The position numbers and the translations under genes are program-made. A stretch of DNA of 43,945 nt from Lentisphaerae bacterium GWF2_57_35 (GTDB taxonomy: Bacteria > Verrucomicrobiota > Kiritimatiellia > CAIQIC01 > GWF2-57-35). The notes under the pieces are model-generated. The model did not search any database and was not told the DNA's origin. It worked only from the letters and a program-made list of their open reading frames with translations. The first letter of the stretch is position 1. Each line of letters starts with the position of its first letter. Location: NCBI GenBank assembly GCA_001804865.1, contig MHBK01000045.1, positions 1 through 43,945 on the forward strand, read 5' to 3'. Of this stretch, positions 1 to 7,698 are shown piece by piece.

Positions 1-21
1 ACTCGCCGGTCACATTTTTCC

Positions 22-66
22 TTCTCACAATGCCCCGCAGTCGCAGACTGCGGGGCATTGTGAGAA
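22..66. repeat. perfect 21-bp inverted repeat with 3-nt loop
   Basis: Bases 22-42 and 46-66 are exact reverse complements around the loop GCA. The stem core is CAATGCCCCGCAGTC. There is no T-run on either side, so this is not an ordinary intrinsic terminator. A stem this long and perfect is more typical of a dispersed palindromic repeat or the scar of a small mobile repeat. The nearest gene is the giant hydrolase ending at 531. Confidence 0.8.
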
Positions 67-166
67 ATGCGGGCTAGTCCCTCGCTGCCCTATTTCTTCC
101 CATAGTTCTCGTCGTACTTCTGATGATGGCCCGATTCCATAGCCAGACCACGAATTTCTTCTGGAG

Positions 167-190
167 ACGGAGCCACCCGGCTCCGTTTTT
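167..190 (+). terminator. intrinsic terminator-like hairpin
   Basis: ACGGAGCC (167-174) pairs perfectly with GGCTCCGT (179-186) around the loop ACCC, and TTTT follows at 187-190. This is the classic plus-strand form: a GC-rich 8-bp stem with a U-run. No plus-strand gene is seen upstream within the window, so it would end a transcript starting before base 1. It may instead be another member of the palindromic repeats crowding this area. Confidence 0.45.
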
Positions 191-197
191 CGTCCGG

Positions 198-217
198 CCG
201 GAGCGAGGTCGCTCCGG
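198..217. repeat. short perfect hairpin
   Basis: CCGGAGCG (198-205) pairs with CGCTCCGG (210-217) around a 4-nt loop. It lies just downstream of the terminator-like hairpin and shares the GGAGC word with it, so it is probably part of the same repeat cluster. Confidence 0.6.
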
Positions 218-249
218 CTCCAAAGAAAACAACCACCTACCGCAATGGA

Positions 250-278
250 ACCCCATGTCCAGTTTACTGGCATGGGGT
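250..278. repeat. two-part hairpin
   Basis: ACCCCATG (250-257) pairs with CATGGGGT (271-278), and inside it CCAGT (259-263) pairs with ACTGG (266-270). One base is unpaired between the two helices. It contains no gene and sits immediately before the large nested palindrome at 286-481. Confidence 0.6.
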
Positions 279-285
279 GGCTGTC

Positions 286-481
286 GCTTGGCCCTTCGAC
301 CCGCTCAGGCCAGGGCGCACAGGGCAAAACGGGGGCGCGTCAGCTTGGTTCAGTGGCAAGGCGGCGCAGGCCGGGCAGGACTTTTGTCCGCCCGGCCTGC
401 GCCAACGCAGCCAATGGACCAAGATGGCGCGCCCCCGTTTTGCCCCATGCAGCCCGGCCTGAGCGGGTCGAAGGGCCAAGC
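286..481. repeat. nested inverted repeat of about 196 bp
   Basis: The sequence folds back on itself around base 383. The outer arms contain CTTGGCCCTTCGACCCGCTC (from about 288) and its complement ending near 480. Further in, GGGCAAAACGGGGGCGCG pairs with CGCGCCCCCGTTTTGCCC, and the core GGCGCAGGCCGGGC pairs with GCCCGGCCTGCGCC. Several open frames run through both strands, but they are by-products of the palindrome and look like no protein. The form suggests a non-autonomous palindromic element or several palindromes inserted into one another. The CCTTCGACCCGCTCAGG motif resembles repeats common in environmental bacterial genomes. Confidence 0.75.
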
Positions 482-530
482 GGGACTTGCGCTGGAGCGC
501 TAATCCCCCCTCAAGTTCCCACATGAAGGA

Positions 531-3500
531 TCAGAGGGGCGACCTCCGGATTTGATAGCATCGCAACGGTTCTTCGGCCGCGCTGTTCGTGAACATCCTG
601 AACCAGCCGGTCTGAACCACATTGGACCCTACGCGGATGAAGGCTTGTTGGCCGGCCAAATTCGTCGTTGCCCAAATATCATACGAGGCATTCGTTACGC
701 CCTGCCACGTCAAGGCCACAAGCCCATCCGAGAGCTGAAGCCCGCGCAGCAGCAGCGGATAAGACCAATTGAAGGTGGCGAGGCCGTTGGTTTGCGCAAG
801 GAGCCAGGCGTAATAAGCGCCATCGGATGGGGCCAGCCAGAGCGGGTCGTTCGGCTCGACTTGATCGCCGACTTTCGCGTCGGCGTCCACCATGCGCACG
901 ATGGGCGCCCCTCCCAAGCCGGCTTGCACCCAATAATACAAGCCGCTCACGGCATTGAAGCGATACCAAACCGCCGAGCCGCTTTCCGTAAAAGTGTTGG
1001 TTTGGGTTTGTCCGTCCGCCAGCCACGCTGCATTAGTCGGGTACGGCGCGGGATAATCCAGCCGCATGCCGTTAAGGCAGGACAGGTCCGGCTCCTGCGT
1101 CGGATCGGCCAGGAACTCCCGGATGACTTGCCGCGGACATTCTCCGCCTTGCAGCACGCCATGTCCGACCGTCGGAAACAGCGCCAGAAAGCTGTTGGGC
1201 AACTGCGAGGCGACTTCCGAGGCCCAGTTCGTGCCGCATTGCGGGTCAAAGAACCCGTTAACGCACAGCGTCGCCACGGCGCTGGTCAGTTGCTGCGTAA
1301 ACGTCGCCTCCGCGGCGCCGCCGTCCCGAATCTGCATGGCCGGAGACAGGTCGTTCGCAACGAAGTAATTCGCATACGTCCGCAGAGGTTCCCACAGCGT
1401 GCTATTGGCGTTGGTGGCCTGCTCCAACGAATCGAACGGCAGGAAGTCGTGATGAAGAACCAGACCGTTCATGTTAGCCGTATAACCGTTGTCCATCATT
1501 TCGGAATTCTTGTTCGGGAACGAAAGCAATTCCAGCAACGCCTGATATTCGCCACGAGTAGCGCGCCAGACGATATTGGGAATCCGCTCGCGGCAGCCCA
1601 GATCGGAAAACAGCAACTGATATTGAACATATTCGATAAACATTCGGCCCGTGAACGGGATCATCTGACCGTTGATATAAACCGGCGCGGGAGCGGCCTC
1701 CAGTTCCGACGCGAGCGCACGGAAGCTGGCCATAAAATTCGGATAAAATTCCGATGCAACAGGATCGGAGGCGACCTCGTGAAACAACGATTCCAAGGCA
1801 TTGCTCTGGACAGTCCCCACGCCCCGATACGGCGGCATATTCGGCGCGAGAATTCCGTCGAGAACGACAGAACGCATCCAGGGCGGATTGAGTTGCATCA
1901 GGGTTTCGGCCAGCATGGTCCCATAGGAAAGGCCCCAAAGGTTGATGGGGCCCAAGCCCAGGGCCGCATGCACATCTTCCAAATCGCGGGCGGATTCCAC
2001 GGTGTGAACGGCATACGGGTCGCCCAGCTCGAGAAACTTCACGCGATACAACAGGTCGAGCAGGCTCTCGTCGGTGCGCGACGCCAAAGAAGGCTGAGAG
2101 AAGCCCACGCCGCGCTGATCGATCATGTAGATGTCGTAGTCGCTGAAGTACGTTTTGAAGTAATACTGATACGTACTGAAAATGCTCCAATTGCCCGGGC
2201 CGCCGCTAACGAAGACGATCGGCTGCGCCGGCGGATTCGTCGAATCCATCCTGGCCACGGCCAGCTTCAGCAAGTTGCCGGGCTGGTTGGTGCGATTCTC
2301 CGGCACAAATACATAACCTAATTCCGTACGAGGGAACAGATTCGATCGGGCCGCGAAAGCCGTCGGCCATTGGCTCGGTGAAAGCGCCTGATAAAAAGGA
2401 ACGGCATTGGTGCGAAGGGCCAGCGTATACGGTCCGGCGTTTGTTCCATTGCGTACAATGGCCGCCAGAAAAGGCTGGGCATTGGTTTCTTCGAAATGAA
2501 ACGCATGCGCGCGGCCCGAGGTCCCCAAGGGAACGCAGTTTGTGTCGTATAAATAACCGATGACCTCTGCCTCGGTCGTCAAGTCAACCGTATGAGCCGT
2601 TCCGGTGGAGGCCGGAACATAGAACCAGTCCGTCTCATCGCCGGAAACGACCCCATTGGTTGAAGAGCTGGGAGCCAACGAGGGGATGGAACCGAACGAG
2701 CGAAATCGCATACCCATCCAAATTAGATTTTCTTCTCCGTTGGTCGACACCACCCGGAGAGCGGTTCCTCGGTTGCGGCCCAAGCCCAGCGCAAAACCCA
2801 GGGCCTCATTGGTCGTGCCGATCGCATATTTCGAGCCTTCCGCCATGGGATCGAGCAGCAAGACGCCATCCTTCACGCTCAGATCCAACATGGGGTTGCT
2901 GTTTTCGTCGGGCGCCAGCCAGCCGATGTCATTGGGCTGCATATCCACCGCCCACCAGCGACCGAGCCGATTCGACCAGGCCGCGCTCACCGGCGTTATG
3001 ACGCCGGGATTCTCGCCATACAAAGATACATTCGTCATGCCGGCTTCAAAATATTTCATCACGGCCACCACCCTTCCGGCGACTTGTGTGAACAGGAGTT
3101 GCTGATGAACCGAACTACTCAGCGTAAACCAGCCGTCAGAGCGATAGACCAGATTGGTTTCGACAGGCCGCGACGAGGCCGCGTTCAACGTCCAATGCAA
3201 GCCTGTGGCATTGGTGACGAACCGGTCATAGCCCGAGCCGGTCACAAAAGTTCCCGCGGCAAACGCCAGCACCTGGGTGGGGGCCGGTGTTTCGGCCGAT
3301 ACCGAGGGCGGGCCATAACTGGGCGGCGCGATGCCGGTTTTGGCTTCATAAGCCCACTTCAGCGTGCTGTCGACCATTTCAGAATTTACCCCTCCCCCTT
3401 CGGAACTGCCCCAGGAAATGAAACACCCCAGCCCCGCATCCTGCGCCACGCGCAGCAAGCTGCGGAAGTAGGTGGTCGACCCGTCATGCCAAAGCGTCCG

Positions 3501-6500
3501 CCCCATGTACCTCAACGGCGGATGATTCAAGGCAAACGCAATCCCGGGCGTTATCGCACTGATATAGTCGTCCAGAGGAATGCCGGCATTCTGCGGCGTC
3601 ATCATGACTTGCAGGGTCTCGTTGGATATCACCCGTCCGTTGTCGCCCAGGCCGCCGGCCAGCAGGGTTCGGATGTAGCAAGCCATGTCGGCCGGTGTGG
3701 ATAGAATGGCGCCGGCAAAAAGGGCTTCGCAATATTCGTCCGCATGAAGTTCGCCGCCGTTATAAGGCCGGGCAATGTGCTCTTCGATATACTCCGTGTC
3801 GCGTACCAGCGAGGAATTAGTCATGCCCATGCGGAAAAAGAGATTAGTTCGCGCATAATCCTCCGCCGACAGGCCGGAGACTTGTTCAATGATTAGGCTG
3901 AGCACATATAAGCCGCTGTTGTTGTACGACCAAAAAGTGTTGGTAGGCATGAGCGTATAATCGCCCGCCAGATAATGGGTCATCCAGGCGGAAAGATCCC
4001 GGTTGCGACGCATGTCGAACATGCCGTTGAAAATATCGCCGGGCATGCCGGAATGATGCGTCAAAATCGTACGTGGCGTAATGATGTTTCCAGGGAAGCG
4101 TTGATTAATCGAGAACGAGGGCAGCGCGTCGGTCAGGGGGGCGTCGAGATCCAGCAGCCCCTGCTCCGCCAACTGCATCGCCGCAACTCCGCCAAACGTC
4201 TTCGAGCAGGAACCGATCATGAAAACCGTGCCGTCATTCGCGGGGATGCCGTGCTCCTTGTCGGCCAGACCGTAACCGGTCTGAACCACAGTCTGCGCGC
4301 CATCCACCAACGCGAAACCACAACCGCCCATGTCGAGTTCATCCATCCGATTGCTGATCAGCGCCGAGACCTGCGCAATGACGCCGGTATAGTTGTAGGC
4401 GCGCAGGCGATATGTGACGCTGTTGGTGGCGGTCACAGCCAGATACAGCGTATCGCCCGTCTCCGCCTGCCAGGACAGGGCGCCGGTCTCGTTGGCAATG
4501 GGCATGACCAAGCCCGCCGATTCACTGTAGAGCCACAAATCGACCTGCATCACGCCGGAGGTATCCGCGACCGTGAAGAACCACTGCACCCCGGGCTCGA
4601 CTTCGAGGCGACGCCAATCGGTGTTATGAAATGCCAGCGCGCCAACCTCGTTGCTGAACGGCGTCAACGCTGGCATATCCGCTACATTGATCGCCCGATA
4701 ACCGCCATAGACTAGCTCCTCATGGCCGTTGGTCATGATCACGCGCAGCCCACTGTCGCCGCGATGATCCAAGGCCACTGAAAAAGCCGTATCGTCGTCC
4801 GCCTGAAGCAGCGGAACCGTGTCGCCTCCTTGCGTAAGGGTCAGGACGCCGTCCGCTTCGCAAAGCTCCATCGTCGGCCCATACCAATTGAGGCCCTGGT
4901 CCAGCAGGCTATTGTAAAGCCAGCGCTGGCCCAGACGGTTGAGCCACGCCTCCGACAGCGGCTTCGGCGAGAACTTTGTTCCGATCAAGTTGCGAGCCTG
5001 GCCGTCATACATCAACTCCGCTTTTGCCGAGCCGTCGTTTCCGTGAAACAGCATGAGCGTATAGTTGGTCGTTCCCCAGGCAACGTTCGTGAAAGTCCAA
5101 TACGCATCCGGTACGCCCGCCTTCCTGTACACGCCATCAACCAGCGACAACCGGCTCGTAGTGGGCGCGGCGGACTCCAGCCGGTAAGCCCAATCGAGGA
5201 AATTGGAATGGGTCATATCGATGCGCGACAGCCATTTATTCCCGGCATAGTGTCCCGCAATTTGCGCCGGATCGGTCAGGCTGGTTGCGGCGGGCAACGG
5301 CGGGAAGGAATTCGTCAGGCCGGTCTTTTCAAGGACGGCCTGGCGCAGGCACTCGCGCACCATCTTGTATTTGCTTACATGCCCGCTGTTCAACATCACG
5401 ATGACGCCCAATTGCTGATCCGGCAGCAGCTCGCACAGCGCTCCAAAGCTGCCTGTGTCCCCATCTTTTATCCACGTACGCCCCGCATAAAGCATGGACG
5501 GATCGGCCACCGAGTCCCAACCCAGGCCCGGCTGGAAATAACTGTCCAGATCCAAGACTGACGGGGACGCTTTGGCCATCTGATTTGTGATGGTATCCGC
5601 GGATAGCGTGCGTTGCCCCGTAAGGCCGACCCCCTCGCCCAGCAGCATGGACATAAACAGGGCCATGTCCTCCACCGTCGTAAACGCGCCCCCGGTGGCC
5701 GGCATGTTGAACGCGACCGTCGGTTGCGGTTGACCGCTTATATAGCCTGTCGCCAGATTTTCCAGGATCGGCAAAAACGAGGTGTGCCGCATGTTCAACG
5801 GCTGGAACAGCTCGTTTTGAATCTGATGGATCAAATTGGTATTCTGCGCCCGCGCCGCGATCTCCCCCGCCAGCACAAAGCCGCTGTTGCAGTAGGGCCC
5901 GATCTGCCCCGGGGCGGTCATCGGATAATCGTCCTTGAAATAATCGAGCAGCCAGGAGGTATATCCATCCCAATAGACAAAACCCTGGCAGCCGTTGTAG
6001 ATGTCGCCCGGCAGGCCGGAATGATGATTCAGCATCAACCGCGTCGTAATCCCCGTAATGCCGCCGTTGAAGCGCGGCTGCATGGCGAACTCGGACAGAT
6101 AATTGGTGATCGAAACATCCAGGTTGACCCGGCCCGCCTCGACTTGCTTCATCAGCAGCGCCGTCGTCAGCGTCTTGCTGATCGAACCCAGCATGTACAC
6201 CGTTTCGGACGACGCCGGCGTGCCGTCATCCACATTGGCCAGCCCAAAGCCCCGGGCCCACGCCACGCCATTCGATTCCACCAGCGCGATGCTCGCCGCG
6301 GGAATGCCGTACTGCGCCATGAAATTCGTGATGACCGCGCCCGCCTGCACCATCGTGTTCGTGTAGCGGGGCGATTCGATGTCCGAATAATGCAGCGCCC
6401 GCTTCGCCTGCCGCAGACCGCTTTCGATCAAGTAAGCCGTCGACATATCCTCCGAGTTGTCCACCAGGGCATAGGCCGTGCGCCGGTAGGGGTCGTAGTT

Positions 6501-7586
6501 AAAGCGCGTGAAGTAGCCCCAGGTAGCTCCGTTATGCCCGTAGCCCAACGCCGGAGAGTAACTCATGCCCATGCCATACGCCGTCTTCGCCGCCCGCGAC
6601 TGAGGCGTGACCGTCAGCATCTCCGCCAGCGAGTTGGAGGAAAGCACGCTGCCGCCATACAAGGCCCTGCCCCACTTGCATAAGTCGTCCAACGACGACA
6701 CCATGCCCCCGCACCCGACATCCCACGACTGGCCGAGGTCGGTCACGTCGGCAAAAGTACCGCCTATTGGAATGTATCCCCACGCGTGATCGCCCGGAAT
6801 GAATTGCAGCCAGCCGTTCGACGCCTGGGGCACAAACGAATTCGTCAGCCCCAACGGATCGAGCAATCGGTTCTCCACAAACTGCGCGTACGTCCAATCG
6901 TTCGTGTTCAATTCTTCAATCAGCAAATGCAGAATGTAGAAGCCTGTATCGCAATATCTGTATTGCTCCCCCGGCGCGAAATGATTCGGCAGGCTCCGGA
7001 CCACCGCGAAAATCTGCGTCGCCGGGAAATAGGTCTCGGGATGCTCCATGTAAATCCGATCGAAGTAATTCGTGTCGTTGTTGTGATCCGGCAAGCCGCT
7101 GGTGTGCGTCAGCAACTGCCGTACCGTAATCACGTTGTTGCTCGGAATGTCGTACTGCGGCAGGTAATGCGCCACCGTCCGATCGAAATCGATCAAGCCC
7201 GCTTCCTTCAAAAGAAAAACGGACGCCGCCGTAAACGTCTTGCTGCAACTGGCGATGCGAAACCGGTCGGAAGGCTTCAGGGGAACCGGCGGCTCCAGTT
7301 GCGCCACGCCAGCGGCCACAGCTCCCGTCCCCAACATCGGATCGTCCACCCGCAATCCGATCCCCACCCCGGTCCGGTCCGCCGCCCCCTCCGCAATGGC
7401 CTGCATGTTCGTTGTGATAGACAAGTCCGCCCAATCGGCGCCCACCCCATTCGCCATCAGCGCCAGCAGTAGAAAAAGTTTTCCAATGGTTGGAAAATTC
7501 GAACGGCATTTTTCCAATGATTGGAAAATGGGGCGGTGTTTTTTCCAAGGATTGGAAAACCGGCGAGGACAAGCGAAATGAATCAT
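531..7586 (-). CDS. secreted giant protein: three beta-lactamase-fold serine hydrolase modules plus TAP-type alpha/beta-hydrolase
   Basis: This is a predicted exported enzyme of 2351 aa. The ATG at 7586 is chosen because AGGAG lies 10 nt upstream. A signal-peptide-like hydrophobic run (about residues 37-50) follows an unusual basic leader encoded by three palindromes. Three class C beta-lactamase/esterase modules follow. Module 1 has SCSK (S113, K116), YCD at 211 where YxN is usual, and HNG at 351. Module 2 has SISK (468-471), YCN at 565 and KDG near 707. Module 3 has SCSK (1126-1129), YNN at 1221 and HDG at 1367. Beta-rich spacers separate them. Residues about 1730-2170 form an alpha/beta-hydrolase of proline iminopeptidase/tripeptidyl-aminopeptidase type: GGPG, DQRGVG, nucleophile GLSYG (S1887), D2115 and H2142. 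The C-terminus has a beta module like those common in PVC secreted proteins. Such folds act as esterases, D-aminopeptidases or peptidases; the substrate is unknown. Confidence 0.85.
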   Translation of the reverse strand: MIHFACPRRFSNPWKKHRPIFQSLEKCRSNFPTIGKLFLLLALMANGVGADWADLSITTNMQAIAEGAADRTGVGIGLRVDDPMLGTGAVAAGVAQLEPPVPLKPSDRFRIASCSKTFTAASVFLLKEAGLIDFDRTVAHYLPQYDIPSNNVITVRQLLTHTSGLPDHNNDTNYFDRIYMEHPETYFPATQIFAVVRSLPNHFAPGEQYRYCDTGFYILHLLIEELNTNDWTYAQFVENRLLDPLGLTNSFVPQASNGWLQFIPGDHAWGYIPIGGTFADVTDLGQSWDVGCGGMVSSLDDLCKWGRALYGGSVLSSNSLAEMLTVTPQSRAAKTAYGMGMSYSPALGYGHNGATWGYFTRFNYDPYRRTAYALVDNSEDMSTAYLIESGLRQAKRALHYSDIESPRYTNTMVQAGAVITNFMAQYGIPAASIALVESNGVAWARGFGLANVDDGTPASSETVYMLGSISKTLTTALLMKQVEAGRVNLDVSITNYLSEFAMQPRFNGGITGITTRLMLNHHSGLPGDIYNGCQGFVYWDGYTSWLLDYFKDDYPMTAPGQIGPYCNSGFVLAGEIAARAQNTNLIHQIQNELFQPLNMRHTSFLPILENLATGYISGQPQPTVAFNMPATGGAFTTVEDMALFMSMLLGEGVGLTGQRTLSADTITNQMAKASPSVLDLDSYFQPGLGWDSVADPSMLYAGRTWIKDGDTGSFGALCELLPDQQLGVIVMLNSGHVSKYKMVRECLRQAVLEKTGLTNSFPPLPAATSLTDPAQIAGHYAGNKWLSRIDMTHSNFLDWAYRLESAAPTTSRLSLVDGVYRKAGVPDAYWTFTNVAWGTTNYTLMLFHGNDGSAKAELMYDGQARNLIGTKFSPKPLSEAWLNRLGQRWLYNSLLDQGLNWYGPTMELCEADGVLTLTQGGDTVPLLQADDDTAFSVALDHRGDSGLRVIMTNGHEELVYGGYRAINVADMPALTPFSNEVGALAFHNTDWRRLEVEPGVQWFFTVADTSGVMQVDLWLYSESAGLVMPIANETGALSWQAETGDTLYLAVTATNSVTYRLRAYNYTGVIAQVSALISNRMDELDMGGCGFALVDGAQTVVQTGYGLADKEHGIPANDGTVFMIGSCSKTFGGVAAMQLAEQGLLDLDAPLTDALPSFSINQRFPGNIITPRTILTHHSGMPGDIFNGMFDMRRNRDLSAWMTHYLAGDYTLMPTNTFWSYNNSGLYVLSLIIEQVSGLSAEDYARTNLFFRMGMTNSSLVRDTEYIEEHIARPYNGGELHADEYCEALFAGAILSTPADMACYIRTLLAGGLGDNGRVISNETLQVMMTPQNAGIPLDDYISAITPGIAFALNHPPLRYMGRTLWHDGSTTYFRSLLRVAQDAGLGCFISWGSSEGGGVNSEMVDSTLKWAYEAKTGIAPPSYGPPSVSAETPAPTQVLAFAAGTFVTGSGYDRFVTNATGLHWTLNAASSRPVETNLVYRSDGWFTLSSSVHQQLLFTQVAGRVVAVMKYFEAGMTNVSLYGENPGVITPVSAAWSNRLGRWWAVDMQPNDIGWLAPDENSNPMLDLSVKDGVLLLDPMAEGSKYAIGTTNEALGFALGLGRNRGTALRVVSTNGEENLIWMGMRFRSFGSIPSLAPSSSTNGVVSGDETDWFYVPASTGTAHTVDLTTEAEVIGYLYDTNCVPLGTSGRAHAFHFEETNAQPFLAAIVRNGTNAGPYTLALRTNAVPFYQALSPSQWPTAFAARSNLFPRTELGYVFVPENRTNQPGNLLKLAVARMDSTNPPAQPIVFVSGGPGNWSIFSTYQYYFKTYFSDYDIYMIDQRGVGFSQPSLASRTDESLLDLLYRVKFLELGDPYAVHTVESARDLEDVHAALGLGPINLWGLSYGTMLAETLMQLNPPWMRSVVLDGILAPNMPPYRGVGTVQSNALESLFHEVASDPVASEFYPNFMASFRALASELEAAPAPVYINGQMIPFTGRMFIEYVQYQLLFSDLGCRERIPNIVWRATRGEYQALLELLSFPNKNSEMMDNGYTANMNGLVLHHDFLPFDSLEQATNANSTLWEPLRTYANYFVANDLSPAMQIRDGGAAEATFTQQLTSAVATLCVNGFFDPQCGTNWASEVASQLPNSFLALFPTVGHGVLQGGECPRQVIREFLADPTQEPDLSCLNGMRLDYPAPYPTNAAWLADGQTQTNTFTESGSAVWYRFNAVSGLYYWVQAGLGGAPIVRMVDADAKVGDQVEPNDPLWLAPSDGAYYAWLLAQTNGLATFNWSYPLLLRGLQLSDGLVALTWQGVTNASYDIWATTNLAGQQAFIRVGSNVVQTGWFRMFTNSAAEEPLRCYQIRRSPL
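7479..7559. promoter_or_regulatory. three 19-bp palindromes (TTTTCCAA-N3-TTGGAAAA), 31-bp period, inside the coding start
   Basis: The copies are at 7479-7497, 7510-7528 and 7541-7559. Each has perfect 8-bp arms and a 3-nt centre (TGG, TGA, GGA). The centres at 7488, 7519 and 7550 are exactly 31 bp apart, about three helical turns, so all three lie on one face of the DNA. They fall within the first 36 codons of the giant hydrolase. Because 31 is not a multiple of three, each copy is read in a different frame, giving FSNPWK, FQSLEK and FPTIGK. The arrangement suggests binding sites for a dimeric regulator, but the protein is unknown and a site downstream of the promoter is unusual. Confidence 0.8.
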
Positions 7587-7615
7587 CGTTGATGCGCTCC
7601 TAAGAAAATTAAGCT

Positions 7616-7640
7616 GCGGGTCCATTATACCCGTGGAACA
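7616..7640 (-). promoter_or_regulatory. probable promoter of the giant hydrolase gene (perfect TATAAT)
   Basis: On the minus strand TATAAT occurs at 7629-7624. It would place the transcription start near 7616 and leave a leader of about 30 nt, with the Shine-Dalgarno AGGAG at 7601-7597 before the ATG at 7586. There is no good -35 hexamer, only a T-rich stretch at the right distance, so strength or activator dependence cannot be judged. The three palindromes lie downstream, at about +57 to +137. Confidence 0.5.
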
Positions 7641-7698
7641 GCAAAAAAGAAAAACGATCGATTCCTGGATCTAAAAGTCCTACCCAGTTCTCCGTTTA

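Noticed and set aside
123..503. Several overlapping frames of 60-126 aa in the first 530 bp
   Set aside because: They read through the palindromes on both strands and give similar proline/arginine-rich peptides in each; not coding.
552..2321. Long plus-strand open frame (589 aa) opposite the giant hydrolase gene
   Set aside because: It is an arginine/glutamine-rich antisense shadow with no family resemblance; the minus-strand frame has clear domains. The same holds for long opposite-strand frames at 7756-9207, 10216-11379, 21294-22718, 26991-28769, 34946-37309 and 41432-43810.
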